DNA from: Terribacillus saccharophilus
Lineage (GTDB): Bacteria; Bacillota; Bacilli; Bacillales; Amphibacillaceae
Length of the DNA stretch: 64,000 nucleotides
Assembly: GCF_002272075.1 (NCBI RefSeq)
Contig: NZ_NPBJ01000022.1
Span: 149,638-213,637 of the forward strand
Direction: 5' to 3'
Of this stretch, positions 1-9,007 are shown one piece after another (position 1 is the first letter of the stretch; every line of letters starts with the position of its first letter). The translations under genes and the position numbers were made by a program. The notes under the pieces are model-generated. The model was not told the origin of the DNA, ran no database searches, and saw only the letters and a list, made by a program, of their open reading frames with translations.

Positions 1-2037
1 GCTGCCCGTATTATTGAAGAAGAATTCTCTGATAACAGCGGTCTGCCCGCCTTGCTTACCTGGTATCAGGAGGATGGCCTTACAGATGAAGATTTGCAAT
101 CGATCCAGCAATTCAGTGCTGATTTACAGGAAGCTGACATTGAAGCAGCAACCGTAACACCATTTCAAGATATCCCCCTGCCAGCATTAAAAGAACAGCT
201 TTCCGATGACGGTACGACGCTCGTCATGCCAATCCTATTTGATAATGGAACAGCAACAGATACAGTCGAAGCTGGTCTTAAAAAAATTCAAGATACAGCA
301 AATGATGCATTCACGCAGAATCCATTTGAACAAGACTTGAATAGCGGCGATCTGCTTGTCCGAGCAACCGGTCCTGCTGGTATTTCGGTGGATGCTGTCG
401 GCCTATTCTCTCAAGGAGATACGACGCTTCTATTTGGAACCGTACTGATCGTACTTATCTTCCTTCTCGTTATCTATCGATCTCCGATACTGGCACTAGT
501 GCCGCTTATCGGCGTAGGTTTTGCTTATTTAGTTATCAGTCCGATTCTTGGCGCATTAGGAAAAGCCGAATTGATTTCGTTTGATTCTCAAGGGCTTGCG
601 ATAATGACCGTACTGCTCTTCGGCGCAGGTACCGATTACTGCTTATTCCTGATCACCCGCTTCCGGGAAAATCTATGGGAACTTAAGAGCAAGAAAACAG
701 CAATTGTCCGTTCCCTATCATCTGCTAGTGGTGCAATTGCAATGAGCGGATTGACTGTCATCGTTGCTATGCTGGTACTGCTTGTGGCTGATTATGGATC
801 GATTAACCGGTTCGCTATTCCATTCGGCATCGCCATTTTCATCATGCTGCTTGCAAGTCTTACACTCGTACCAGCATTGCTTACAATCATCGGACGCGCA
901 TCCTTCTTCCCGTTCATTCCCAGAACAGAGGATATGCAGGAGCAACGTGCAAAAGAAAAAGGTAAACCAGTTCGTACGAAAAAACCGCAAAATAAAATTG
1001 GCAATAGCGTGGGCAGACTTGTCATCCGTCACCCATGGAAGATAGCCATTGCTACAATCGTTGTACTTGGAATTCTTGCCGGAATCTCATCCCGCATTAC
1101 GTATACGTATGATACGCTATCATCTTTCCCAGATGATATGCCGTCAAAAGAAGGCTTTGAGATACTGACAGATCACGTCAATGCTGGTGAGCTTGCACCT
1201 GTTTCTGTTATCACTGAGACAGATGATCCAGAAGCTGTCCGTGCCGCTCTGGAAGAACTGCCTTATGCAGCTACTGTAATGGACCCGGAGCAGTCAGAAT
1301 CAAACGATCAGTTAATCCGCATCCAACTCGAGCTGGATGAAAATCCGTACTCAAATGAAGCAATGGCTCACATTCCTGATATAAAAGAAGCTGTATCCGA
1401 TACAACTGGAAATGCCGATAGTGTTTGGATTGGCGGTCAGACAGCAGAACAGTATGATACACAACAAGTGACAAAGCACGATGAAAAGTGGATTATTCCA
1501 ATCGTTATTGGCTTTATCACCCTGTTATTACTCACGTATCTGCGATCTGTAACGGCAACAATCTACTTGGTCGCTACCGTTTTGCTCTCTTTCTTCAGTG
1601 CATTGGGCCTCGGCTGGCTCATCCTGCATTACGGATTCGGTGTCGAAGCAATTCAAGGCTTCATCCCGCTGTATGCTTTTGTGTTCATCGTTGCGCTTGG
1701 AGAAGACTATAATATTTTCATGATCTCAAGCATTTGGAAACGCAGTAAGACGATGCCGCTTAAACAAGCTATCGCTGACGGTGTTGCCCATACCGGCGGT
1801 GTTATTACGTCTGCCGGGTTGATTCTGGCAGCAACATTTGCTGTATTGACGACACTGCCTATTCAAATACTTGTCCATTTCGGAACAATTACAGCAATAG
1901 GTGTATTGCTCGACACCTTCCTTGTCCGTCCTTTCCTTGTACCTGCTATTACTGCAATTCTTGGTAAATGGGCGTTCTGGCCTTGGAAGAAGCGAATTCA
2001 GCAAACAGAAGAGAATGAACAAAAGGCACATGGCTAA
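1..2037 (+). CDS. MMPL/RND-family membrane exporter, 5' end outside the window
   Basis: The reading frame is open to the first base, so the gene starts upstream and 678 residues are visible. The protein has the duplicated MMPL layout: an extracytoplasmic domain, a block of about five membrane segments (residues ~140-300), a second extracytoplasmic domain (~360-490) and a second membrane block (~500-655). The GTDYCLFLITRFRE motif in the first block and GEDYNIFM in the second are typical of proton-driven MMPL proteins such as B. subtilis YdfJ/YdgH. Likely role: export of lipids, lipopeptides or drugs across the cytoplasmic membrane; the substrate is unknown. A TTG at 52 could look like a start but lies inside the conserved frame. 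Confidence 0.88.
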   Translation, partial: AARIIEEEFSDNSGLPALLTWYQEDGLTDEDLQSIQQFSADLQEADIEAATVTPFQDIPLPALKEQLSDDGTTLVMPILFDNGTATDTVEAGLKKIQDTANDAFTQNPFEQDLNSGDLLVRATGPAGISVDAVGLFSQGDTTLLFGTVLIVLIFLLVIYRSPILALVPLIGVGFAYLVISPILGALGKAELISFDSQGLAIMTVLLFGAGTDYCLFLITRFRENLWELKSKKTAIVRSLSSASGAIAMSGLTVIVAMLVLLVADYGSINRFAIPFGIAIFIMLLASLTLVPALLTIIGRASFFPFIPRTEDMQEQRAKEKGKPVRTKKPQNKIGNSVGRLVIRHPWKIAIATIVVLGILAGISSRITYTYDTLSSFPDDMPSKEGFEILTDHVNAGELAPVSVITETDDPEAVRAALEELPYAATVMDPEQSESNDQLIRIQLELDENPYSNEAMAHIPDIKEAVSDTTGNADSVWIGGQTAEQYDTQQVTKHDEKWIIPIVIGFITLLLLTYLRSVTATIYLVATVLLSFFSALGLGWLILHYGFGVEAIQGFIPLYAFVFIVALGEDYNIFMISSIWKRSKTMPLKQAIADGVAHTGGVITSAGLILAATFAVLTTLPIQILVHFGTITAIGVLLDTFLVRPFLVPAITAILGKWAFWPWKKRIQQTEENEQKAHG

Positions 2038-2041
2038 AATT

Positions 2042-2076
2042 AGCCGGGACAGCATAGTTGTCCCGGCTTCTGTTTT
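2042..2076 (+). terminator. Rho-independent terminator of the MMPL gene
   Basis: A perfect 10-bp stem (AGCCGGGACA at 2042-2051 with TGTCCCGGCT at 2059-2068) with a 7-nt loop starts just after the stop codon and is followed by a T-rich tail. Confidence 0.8.
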
Positions 2077-2155
2077 ATTCAAGCAAATCTTTTCCATACC
2101 ACCCTGTGAATTTGCTACAGTTAAGACAGACTTATAAAAAGGAGCTGAGCAAGAA

Positions 2156-3088
2156 ATGACAGAACGTGTGCAATTAGGAAAATCCGGTTTGTATGTTAAT
2201 CCGATTGGAGTCGGTACGAATGCAGTCGGAGGCCATAACCTCTATCCAAATCTAGATGAGGAACAAGGCAAGGAGGTTGTCCGCCAAGCGATTGAAAATG
2301 GGATGAATTTCTTTGATACAGCTTATATTTACGGTCCGGAAAGATCTGAGGAGCTCGTCGGTCAGGTGATCAAGGAAAGCGGCAAACGCGATGACATCGT
2401 AATCGCAACCAAAGCTGCTCACAAAATTATCAATGGCGAAACACTGATGGACAACTCTCCGCAATTCCTGAAAGACTCTGTGGATAGCGCATTGAAGCGC
2501 CTGCAAACAGATTATATTGATTTGTTCTACATCCACTTCCCTGACGCAGATACACCAAAAGCGGAAGCTGTCGGTGCACTGAAGGAATTGAAGGATCAAG
2601 GCAAAATCAAAAGCATTGGTGTTTCCAACTTCTCAATCGAACAGCTGAAGGAAGCAAATGTTGATGGTTACGTTGATGTTTTGCAGTCTGAGTATAATTT
2701 GTTCAAACGCGGTGCAGAAAACGACCTTCTCCCGTATACAGCTGAAAACAATATCTCCTTCGTACCTTACTTCCCGCTTGCTTCTGGCTTGCTTGGCGGT
2801 AAATACGACGAAAATACAAAGTTTGATGATCTGCGGGCAAATGATCCCCTTTTCGAAGGTGAAACGTTCAAGCAAAATTTGAAAAAAGTAGATCAGCTGC
2901 GGGATATCGCTTCTAAGAAGGATGCAGAAGTTGCTCACGTCGTACTGGCTTGGTACCTAACACGAGACAGCATTGATGCAATTATCCCTGGAGCGAAACG
3001 CCCGGAACAAGTACTCAATAACCTAAGAACCCTCGACGTGAAACTGTCAGCAGATGATATCGAAGCGATTGACAAGATTTTCAGATAA
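2156..3088 (+). CDS. aldo/keto reductase
   Basis: A 310-residue NADPH-dependent aldo/keto reductase of the (beta/alpha)8-barrel type, close in layout to B. subtilis IolS/YccK. The catalytic tetrad is visible: Asp54 and Tyr59 in [18 protein letters not shown], Lys86 in IATKAAH, and His127 in YIHFPD. The C-terminal [13 protein letters not shown] stretch is the usual cofactor phosphate-binding segment. It would reduce aldehydes or ketones in the cytosol; the substrate cannot be told. An AAAGGAG site precedes the ATG. It appears monocistronic, between the MMPL terminator and a terminator shared with bdhA. Confidence 0.9.
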   Translation: MTERVQLGKSGLYVNPIGVGTNAVGGHNLYPNLDEEQGKEVVRQAIENGMNFFDTAYIYGPERSEELVGQVIKESGKRDDIVIATKAAHKIINGETLMDNSPQFLKDSVDSALKRLQTDYIDLFYIHFPDADTPKAEAVGALKELKDQGKIKSIGVSNFSIEQLKEANVDGYVDVLQSEYNLFKRGAENDLLPYTAENNISFVPYFPLASGLLGGKYDENTKFDDLRANDPLFEGETFKQNLKKVDQLRDIASKKDAEVAHVVLAWYLTRDSIDAIIPGAKRPEQVLNNLRTLDVKLSADDIEAIDKIFR

Positions 3089-3091
3089 GAA

Positions 3092-3119
3092 AAAAGCGGA
3101 TGCACATGCATCCGCTTTT
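3092..3119. terminator. bidirectional terminator between aldo/keto reductase and bdhA
   Basis: A 12-bp perfect stem (AAAAGCGGATGC / GCATCCGCTTTT) with an ACAT loop is flanked by A and T runs, so it serves both convergent genes. Confidence 0.88.
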
Positions 3120-3122
3120 CCT

Positions 3123-4169
3123 TTATTCTTGTTCAGATTGAACAAGGATCTTCACTTGGCTCTTCTCTTTGATCAAGCTTTCGAATCCTTCTTCAACTAC
3201 TTCATCCAGCTTGATTTTCTTTGTGACTAGCTTCTCAGCAGAGAAGTAGCCTTTTTCCATTAAGGAAAGCACTTGCGGGAATACATCACGATAACCAATG
3301 ATACCTTTAATGGAACGTTCCTGAATAACAATATCATTTGGCATGATTTCAGCTGGTTTTTCCCAGATGCTCACGATCATCGTTTCCCCGCCGATATCCG
3401 TAGACTGGATCGCCTGACGCAAGACAACTGGTACGCCAGTTACTTCAAAGGCAACTTCTACACCACCATCAGTCAATCTTCTGATTTCCTCAACTGTATC
3501 ATCCACCTTGCTTGGATCTACGACAATTGCACCTAATTCTTCTGCTTTTGCTTGACGTTCCGGTGATAGTTCAACTGCATAAATTTCCGTTGCACCTGCT
3601 GCTTTCAAGGCTTCAATAACAAGCAAGCCGATTGGACCACATCCAAAAACAGCTACCTTGTCCCCTGCTTTTACCTTACTGGAACGCACCGCGTACAACG
3701 CAACTGCAGATGGCTCTACCAGCGCTCCTTGCTCATAGCTTAAAGAATCCGGAAGCTTGAACAGAAGCTCTTCATCAACGGCAACATATTCGCTCAATCC
3801 GCCGCCACCGCCAGCAAGTCCGAGGAATCCCATTTGCTTGTCCAAGTTATATGCACCTTGATGTCCATGTGTTGCAAAGATTGGTTCCACAACCACACGG
3901 TCGCCAACCTCGTAATCTTTTACCTCTGGTCCTACTTCGACTACTTCACCAGAAAATTCATGACCCATTGTCACTGGAGCCACTTCACCAGTCAGTGGAT
4001 GCGGATTATCAACTGGAATGAAAATTGGTCCACCAAGATATTCGTGCAAGTCGCTTCCGCAAATACCGCACCATTTAACCTTCATTTTCACCTGATTCGG
4101 TTTGATGATAGGTTCATCAATATCTTCTAATCTAACATCCTTCTGATTATGCCAACGTAATGCTTTCAT
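3123..4169 (-). CDS. bdhA: (R,R)-2,3-butanediol dehydrogenase
   Basis: A zinc-dependent medium-chain dehydrogenase/reductase of 348 residues that interconverts acetoin and 2,3-butanediol with NAD(H), an overflow and redox-balancing reaction. The match to B. subtilis BdhA runs nearly end to end: KWCGICGSDLHEYLGGP (catalytic zinc ligand Cys37), GHE (His70, Glu71), the Rossmann stretch AVFGCGPIGLLV, and the C-terminal KEKSQVKIL. The structural-zinc cysteine cluster of many family members is replaced by EPIFATHGHQGAYNLD, which is also so in BdhA. An in-frame ATG nine bases upstream abuts the AAAAAGGGG ribosome site, so the second ATG at 4169 is the better start. It is divergent from a LysR gene. 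Confidence 0.93.
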   Translation of the reverse strand: MKALRWHNQKDVRLEDIDEPIIKPNQVKMKVKWCGICGSDLHEYLGGPIFIPVDNPHPLTGEVAPVTMGHEFSGEVVEVGPEVKDYEVGDRVVVEPIFATHGHQGAYNLDKQMGFLGLAGGGGGLSEYVAVDEELLFKLPDSLSYEQGALVEPSAVALYAVRSSKVKAGDKVAVFGCGPIGLLVIEALKAAGATEIYAVELSPERQAKAEELGAIVVDPSKVDDTVEEIRRLTDGGVEVAFEVTGVPVVLRQAIQSTDIGGETMIVSIWEKPAEIMPNDIVIQERSIKGIIGYRDVFPQVLSLMEKGYFSAEKLVTKKIKLDEVVEEGFESLIKEKSQVKILVQSEQE

Positions 4170-4210
4170 TTGTTCCATCCCCTTTTTGCAGCATTTCTTT
4201 CTACATTCCT

Positions 4211-4263
4211 AGTATACTGCTGGAAAATGATATAATAAATTTCGGGTTATTTAACTTAAATAA
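4211..4263. promoter_or_regulatory. bdhA/lysR divergent promoter with 17-bp palindromic operator
   Basis: The 127-bp space between bdhA and the LysR gene holds a perfect 17-bp palindrome, TTATTTAACTTAAATAA, at 4247-4263. A TATACT box on the minus strand (4211-4216) could serve bdhA and a TATAAT box on the plus strand (4231-4236) the regulator; no strong -35 is seen for either. The palindrome is upstream of the bdhA box and just downstream of the lysR box, the arrangement expected if a LysR protein activates bdhA and represses itself. A second, shorter inverted repeat, CGTTT(N8)AAACG, lies at 4265-4282. Confidence 0.55.
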
Positions 4264-4296
4264 ACGTTTGCTTAACTAAACGAATGAGGGATAGAC

Positions 4297-5259
4297 ATGA
4301 CTATCGAACAATTGAAATATATAGTAGCTATCGCACGATCAGGATCATTAAAAGCTGCTGCAGCTGAACAGCATGTAACGCTCCCTGCACTGAGCCAGGC
4401 GCTGACTAACCTGGAAAGAGAATTGAATATCAGCCTTTTCCGCCGATCGCGTACAGGCACGACGCCAACTGAGGAAGGCCGTAAGCTTATACAGCATGCG
4501 GAGGCTGTCTTAGAGAAACTGCAGGAATTCAGCGAAGAAGCAGAGACATACACGGAATCACTAAATGGAGAACTGAAAATTGCAAGCTTTCCCGGACCGA
4601 TGGAGATTTTGGTTGAGCTTTTCTCAAATTTCCGCAAGCTTCATCCAAATATTAAAGCTTCCCTATTTGAGAACACATCTCAGCGCATCATGAGAAATGT
4701 AGATGCGGAAGCTGTCGATATCGGACTTGTCATTTATACAGAAAAGGAGGTCCAAAAATACCGTAATCTTGTCTTCAAAAAACTACTTGATGGGCACATG
4801 GTGACAGCCGTCAATAACAAACATCCTTTGGCAAAGGAAGAATTAATCACTGAAGAGATGCTCCTTAAACAGCCGATTGTTCTTTATAATGATGCCTACA
4901 TTCAGGCTTTTATGCGCCAATTCAAATCGCTTCAATATGATATCCTGTTTACTACGAACAATGTACAGACCATACGGAATATGGTAGAAAATGAAACAGC
5001 TATCAACATCGGCTTCGACTATGCCTTTCGGACCGATGCCGAACTATCAAGAAGCAAAGACATCACACTGCTTCATTTTGCACCGCCTTTTTTTCAGACC
5101 TACTCCTTCGGCTATGTGTACCACGGAAACAATACACTTTCCCGTGTAGCCAGAACATTTTTACGCGAATTGGAAGAAACTATCCTTGCTAAGGAAGAAT
5201 CACATGCTAAGTCGGATCCATCGTTGTACACGCATATAAAAAACACGCCTGTCATATGA
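4297..5259 (+). CDS. LysR-family transcriptional regulator
   Basis: A 320-residue LysR regulator. The N-terminal winged helix-turn-helix (residues ~1-60, recognition region SLKAAAAEQHVTLPALSQALTNLERELN split over two helices) is followed by a periplasmic-binding-like effector domain (~90-295). It is transcribed divergently from bdhA, so the simplest proposal is that it controls acetoin/butanediol interconversion. It does not look like AlsR in its first helices, so I give no symbol. Start: GAGGG six bases before the ATG. The last codons and the TGA lie inside the terminator stem. Confidence 0.88.
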   Translation: MTIEQLKYIVAIARSGSLKAAAAEQHVTLPALSQALTNLERELNISLFRRSRTGTTPTEEGRKLIQHAEAVLEKLQEFSEEAETYTESLNGELKIASFPGPMEILVELFSNFRKLHPNIKASLFENTSQRIMRNVDAEAVDIGLVIYTEKEVQKYRNLVFKKLLDGHMVTAVNNKHPLAKEELITEEMLLKQPIVLYNDAYIQAFMRQFKSLQYDILFTTNNVQTIRNMVENETAINIGFDYAFRTDAELSRSKDITLLHFAPPFFQTYSFGYVYHGNNTLSRVARTFLRELEETILAKEESHAKSDPSLYTHIKNTPVI

Positions 5260-5275
5260 CAGGCGTGTTTTAAAA
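5241..5275. terminator. bidirectional terminator overlapping the lysR stop codon
   Basis: AAACACGCCTGTCAT at 5241-5255 pairs with its exact complement at 5256-5270. The TGA of the LysR gene (5257-5259) is within the stem. The far side is T-rich and the near side A-rich, so it can also end the convergent SDR gene. Confidence 0.85.
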
Positions 5276-6043
5276 TTAAGCAGATGTTGTTCCTTGTCCG
5301 CCATCGATTCGGTAATAAGAACCAGTGATGAAGGATGCTTTTTCAGATGATAGGAATAACATCAAATCAGCAATTTCTTCCGCAGTAGCATAGCGCTTCA
5401 TCGGTACACTCGCTTCAAAGCCTTTTCTAGCTTCTTCTTCATGTCCTTGAGCAGCATTTGTTTCAATAGAGCGCATCATTGCTGTATCCACACCAGATGG
5501 AGCAACAGCGTTTACACGTACGCCATAGTCTGCCACTTCCAAAGCTGCTGTTTTGTTGATACCAATAAGTGCATGCTTCGAAGCAATATAAGCACTCATA
5601 CCTGGAGCACCAAGCAATCCGCCGTTGGAAGCTGTATTTACAACAGCGCCGCTTTTTTGTTCTGTCATTACTTTCAATACATGTTTCAATCCAAGGAAGG
5701 CCCCTACTACATTGACAGCCAATACCTTTTCTAAGTTCTCAACAGTTGAATCAACGATATTTTTGAATTCTCCATTGATACCAGCGTTATTGATAAAAAC
5801 ATCAATGCGACCGAACTGATCTTTGGTTTTTTGCACGTAATCAATTACTTCTTCTTCTTTCGTAGCATTTGCTGCCAGCAGGATTTTCTCTGCGTCAATG
5901 GATGCCGCAGCTTTCTCTAGCGCTTCTTGGGAAAGGTCTACAAGAGCCAGTTTAGCGCCCTCTGCTGCAAATTTCTTAGCAGCTGCAATCCCGATTCCGC
6001 CTGCTGCTCCTGTAATAAGTACCACTTTGTCTTTGAATTCCAT
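5276..6043 (-). CDS. short-chain dehydrogenase/reductase (SDR)
   Basis: A classical SDR of 255 residues: cofactor motif TGAAGGIG at 11-18, NNAG at 85-88, catalytic Ser139, Tyr152 and Lys156 (SAYIASK), and a C-terminal ITGSYYRIDGG typical of glucose-dehydrogenase/3-oxoacyl-reductase-like SDRs. Asp37 after the second strand suggests NAD(H) over NADP(H). Substrate unknown. AGGGG lies nine bases before the ATG. Single gene with its own promoter and a terminator shared with the LysR gene. Confidence 0.88.
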   Translation of the reverse strand: MEFKDKVVLITGAAGGIGIAAAKKFAAEGAKLALVDLSQEALEKAAASIDAEKILLAANATKEEEVIDYVQKTKDQFGRIDVFINNAGINGEFKNIVDSTVENLEKVLAVNVVGAFLGLKHVLKVMTEQKSGAVVNTASNGGLLGAPGMSAYIASKHALIGINKTAALEVADYGVRVNAVAPSGVDTAMMRSIETNAAQGHEEEARKGFEASVPMKRYATAEEIADLMLFLSSEKASFITGSYYRIDGGQGTTSA

Positions 6044-6081
6044 CTCTTAAGTCCCCTCTCAGAATATGTACTATCATACTT

Positions 6082-6110
6082 ATTATCGGTAACTATATTA
6101 CTATTTTCAA
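6082..6110 (-). promoter_or_regulatory. sigma-A promoter of the SDR gene
   Basis: On the minus strand TTGAAA (6105-6110) is separated by exactly 17 bp from GATAAT (6082-6087), about 40 bp before the start codon. Confidence 0.6.
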
Positions 6111-6131
6111 CTAAGACGCTTAAAATATACA

Positions 6132-6164
6132 CAAAAAAACAGGAGAACAATTTGTTCTCCTGTT
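6132..6164 (-). terminator. terminator of the tcyABC operon
   Basis: On the minus strand AACAGGAGAAC pairs with GTTCTCCTGTT around a 5-nt loop (6138-6164) and is followed by seven T residues. The tcyC stop codon (6163-6165) overlaps the start of the stem. Confidence 0.9.
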
Positions 6165-6909
6165 ACTCTATTGGATTCAAAATTCGATGCAGGAAGCGCT
6201 GTGTACGCTCCTCTTTAGGATGCGTAAGCACGTCTGCCGGCGGTCCTTGCTCAACAATGAAGCCGCCATCAATGAAGATTACTTCGTCAGCGATTTCCTG
6301 GGCAAATTTAATTTCATGAGTTACGACAACCATTGTCCAGCCCTCGCTCGCCAGATCCCTCATAACTCGGAGTACTTCTCCAATCAGCTCTGGATCAAGT
6401 GCTGAAGTAGGTTCATCAAAAAGCATAAGTTCCGGCTTGATTGCAAGCGCACGGGCAATACCGACCCGCTGCTGCTGTCCGCCTGATAGTTGATACGGAT
6501 AAAGATCCTTCTTATCCTTCAATCCTACTTTATTAAGCAATTCAATTGCTTCCGCTCTTACCGTTTGTTTGTCCCGTTTCTGAACCTGAATAGGTCCTTC
6601 CATGACATTTTCCAGAACAGTGCGATGCGGGAATAGATTATAAGATTGGAATACCATACCTGATTTACGACGCAGCTTGATCAATTCCTGCTGTTTAACC
6701 TCTTGGCTGAAATCCACTTGATGGTCTTCAAAACCAACAATACCTTCATCCGGAATCTCCAGTGCATTCAGGCAGCGAAGCAAGGTTGTCTTTCCGGAAC
6801 CGGATGGTCCAAGAATTGCTATTACCTTTCCTTTATCGACTTGCATATCAATAGATTTCAGTACTGTATTTGTACCGAAAGTTTTCTTTAAACCTTTCAC
6901 TGCTAGCAT
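6163..6909 (-). CDS. tcyC: L-cystine ABC transporter, ATP-binding protein
   Basis: A polar-amino-acid ABC ATPase of 248 residues: Walker A GPSGSGKT (34-41), Q-loop, signature LSGGQQQRV (141-149), Walker B LMLFDEP (161-167) and the switch histidine in VVVTHEI. It powers uptake of cystine through TcyB. AAGGAGG precedes the ATG by seven bases and overlaps the end of tcyB; the gene gap is 12 bp. The assignment to TcyC rests mainly on the adjacent binding protein, which closely resembles B. subtilis TcyA. Confidence 0.88.
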   Translation of the reverse strand: MLAVKGLKKTFGTNTVLKSIDMQVDKGKVIAILGPSGSGKTTLLRCLNALEIPDEGIVGFEDHQVDFSQEVKQQELIKLRRKSGMVFQSYNLFPHRTVLENVMEGPIQVQKRDKQTVRAEAIELLNKVGLKDKKDLYPYQLSGGQQQRVGIARALAIKPELMLFDEPTSALDPELIGEVLRVMRDLASEGWTMVVVTHEIKFAQEIADEVIFIDGGFIVEQGPPADVLTHPKEERTQRFLHRILNPIE

Positions 6910-6921
6910 AGCTACACCTCC

Positions 6922-7620
6922 TTATCTCGCTGTATAGCGGTCTAATCTGCGTTCGAGCTGATGCTGAGCCAGCGACAGGACGAAACAGATAATCCAATAA
7001 ATGAAGGCAGCCAATATATAGATGTAAACAATCTGATCCAGATTCGTTGCACCGATTTGCTGAGATTTACGAAACAGCTCGGTTACGAGAATCTGAGATG
7101 CTAATGACGTTTCCTTCACTAAGCCAATAAAACTATTGGATAAAGGCGGTACGGAAACTCGTAACGCCTGGGGCAGAATGACACGAAACAACGTTTTCCG
7201 ATAAGTCATTCCGATTGTAAAGCCTGCCTCCCATTGCCCCTTAGGAACTGAGAGGATGGATGCTCGGAAGATTTCGGAAGCATAAGCCCCGACATTTAAG
7301 GAAAACGCGATAATAGCTGTCGGATACGGATCAATCATAATATTTAATTCCGGCAGTAAGTAGAAAATGATGAACAGCTGAACAAGCAGCGGTGTTCCGC
7401 GGATAGCAGAAACATAGACAGAAAAAATCCACCGCAAAGGCTTGATATTTGAGATCCTTACCAATGCCGTGATGAGTGCGATGATGATACCAAAAAAGAA
7501 CGAAATAAGAGTCAAGGGGATCGTGACTTTGATCCCCTCAATCAGTATCGGCCAGAATGACTGCTGCAACAGCTCCCAAGGGATGACAATCCCGCCGAAT
7601 ACCATATTACTTGTTAACAT
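6922..7620 (-). CDS. tcyB: L-cystine ABC transporter, permease
   Basis: A 232-residue inner-membrane permease of the His/Glu/Gln/Arg/opine family with about five membrane segments and the ATPase-contact (EAA) loop around [25 protein letters not shown]. It pairs with TcyA (binding lipoprotein) and TcyC (ATPase). The start is uncertain: ATG at 7620 overlaps tcyA by 14 bp; a TTG at 7629 and an ATG at 7605 are in frame, and none has a strong ribosome site, so translation is probably coupled to tcyA. Confidence 0.88.
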   Translation of the reverse strand: MLTSNMVFGGIVIPWELLQQSFWPILIEGIKVTIPLTLISFFFGIIIALITALVRISNIKPLRWIFSVYVSAIRGTPLLVQLFIIFYLLPELNIMIDPYPTAIIAFSLNVGAYASEIFRASILSVPKGQWEAGFTIGMTYRKTLFRVILPQALRVSVPPLSNSFIGLVKETSLASQILVTELFRKSQQIGATNLDQIVYIYILAAFIYWIICFVLSLAQHQLERRLDRYTAR

Positions 7621-8428
7621 CTTCGCCAAACCATTTCGTTGAGATTTCTGCTAAAGTACCATCTTCACGCATCTCATCAAGTGCTTTGTTGAACTGTTCG
7701 ACTATTTCACCGCTGTCCTTGCGGAAAGTGAAGTACGTCTCGTTTGGTTCTCCAGTTTCAAAAGCGATTTTTACTGGAGCATCCTTTTCTGTATTGTTCA
7801 AATAGTCAAGGACTGCAAGTTTATCGTTGAAAGTAAGATCAACACGTCCTTGTTCAATCAGCTGAATCGATTGTGCCAATCCTTCTACACCCTCGATTTG
7901 TGCGCCAGCTTCTGTGGCCACTGCATTGTAGTTACTTGTTAGAGATTGTGCAGATGTTTTACCTTCAACATCTTCGATTGCTGTAATGTCATTGTTATCT
8001 GCAGCTGTTACGACAACGGACTGGGATTTTGTATAAGGATCAGAGAAATCATACTGCCCAACGCGATTGTCGTTTTCCCCTTTACCCACTTGATTCGCAA
8101 TCACATCGAAACGAGCACTGTTCAAACCAGAGAACATGGAATCCCATTGTGTCTCTTCAAATTTCACATCAAGATCCAAACGCTTACCGACTTCCTTCAT
8201 CACTTCCACGTCGTATCCTGTAAGTTCACCGCTATCATCATGGAATGTGAAAGGAGCGTATGTTCCTTCTGTTCCGACTGTAATTTCACCTTTATCTTGA
8301 ACTTCTTGCCACAAATCGCCATTACTGCCATTTTCGCCAGAATCGGAAGCGGAATCATCTCCGTTACCGCAGGCAGCAAGAATTGCAAATATCGACATAA
8401 ATAGTAGACCTAATAGTGCTTTCTTCAT
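7607..8428 (-). CDS. tcyA: L-cystine-binding lipoprotein
   Basis: A solute-binding lipoprotein of 273 residues. A signal peptide ends in the lipobox LAAC (Cys20), followed by an acidic Ser/Gly linker and a type-II periplasmic-binding fold. Stretches such as [43 protein letters not shown] and FETGEP..TYFTFRK match B. subtilis TcyA closely. It would capture cystine outside the membrane for TcyBC. First gene of a three-gene operon; it overlaps tcyB. The ribosome site is weak (GTGGG). Confidence 0.92.
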   Translation of the reverse strand: MKKALLGLLFMSIFAILAACGNGDDSASDSGENGSNGDLWQEVQDKGEITVGTEGTYAPFTFHDDSGELTGYDVEVMKEVGKRLDLDVKFEETQWDSMFSGLNSARFDVIANQVGKGENDNRVGQYDFSDPYTKSQSVVVTAADNNDITAIEDVEGKTSAQSLTSNYNAVATEAGAQIEGVEGLAQSIQLIEQGRVDLTFNDKLAVLDYLNNTEKDAPVKIAFETGEPNETYFTFRKDSGEIVEQFNKALDEMREDGTLAEISTKWFGEDVNK

Positions 8429-8779
8429 GTACCAAACCCACTTTTCTATAATTTTTAACTTTCATCAGTTTAAGGCCATCCACAGGAAAAGTAAAGAAAT
8501 AAGTCTGAGTAAACTAATCAGGATTAAATCACCCTTCTATCGCTTATTATAAACGTATCTGCGCCTCATCATTCAGCTTAATTCTCCATCACAACCTTAT
8601 ATCTAAACGGTTATTCAAAGTTACAATACCCAGCTAGCGAATGGATGGAACATATTTATCGAAAATGAAAAATTAAATGCATCTATCCCGTGTGGAAGAA
8701 AGTACATGAAAGCTAACATGTGTAAAGAAACAGAAGGATGGTCAAATTAACAGCAGAGCGAAAGTTGGAGGTAACAGGA
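8429..8779. other. 351-bp intergenic region upstream of tcyA and of a small gene
   Basis: It holds the divergent control regions of tcyABC and the 8780 gene. On the minus strand a TATAAT (complement of attata near 8544-8549) could be the tcyA -10 box, but no good -35 lies 17 bp away. I looked for an S-box, T-box or a clear CymR-type site and saw none. The stretch is AT-rich with no open frame with a ribosome site. Confidence 0.4.
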
Positions 8780-9007
8780 ATGTCCAATATAATTAACTTC
8801 AGTAAAACAGCATTAGAACTAATTGACTCACAAAAACGGATCGCCATTTTACCTAGCATGGACAAGCTATTGGAGAATAATCATTTTCTTAATACCGATG
8901 CTATAACCCGAATCTCGAGAGAAGCCTTTACAGAAGTCAGTAAAATAATTCCCCCTTACATTGCCCAGATGCGGACTACAGATCTCTTTCTCGGTACGGT
9001 GGAATGA
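8780..9007 (+). CDS. small protein of unknown function, coupled to an MFS gene
   Basis: Seventy-five residues with no family I recognise. It is mainly helical by composition, soluble, with no signal peptide or cysteines. GGAGG (8767-8771) eight bases before the ATG at 8780 is a strong ribosome site; an upstream in-frame ATG at 8738 has none. The stop overlaps the next gene (ATGA at 9004-9007), so the two are translationally coupled. That context suggests a small regulator or accessory of the transporter, but nothing in the sequence shows which. Confidence 0.6.
   Translation: MSNIINFSKTALELIDSQKRIAILPSMDKLLENNHFLNTDAITRISREAFTEVSKIIPPYIAQMRTTDLFLGTVE

Noticed and set aside
3700..3900. Loss of the structural-zinc cysteines in the dehydrogenase at 3123-4169
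   Set aside because: B. subtilis BdhA has the same replacement, so it is normal for this branch.
8429..8779. S-box, T-box or CymR site before tcyA
   Set aside because: I searched by eye for their conserved cores and found none.
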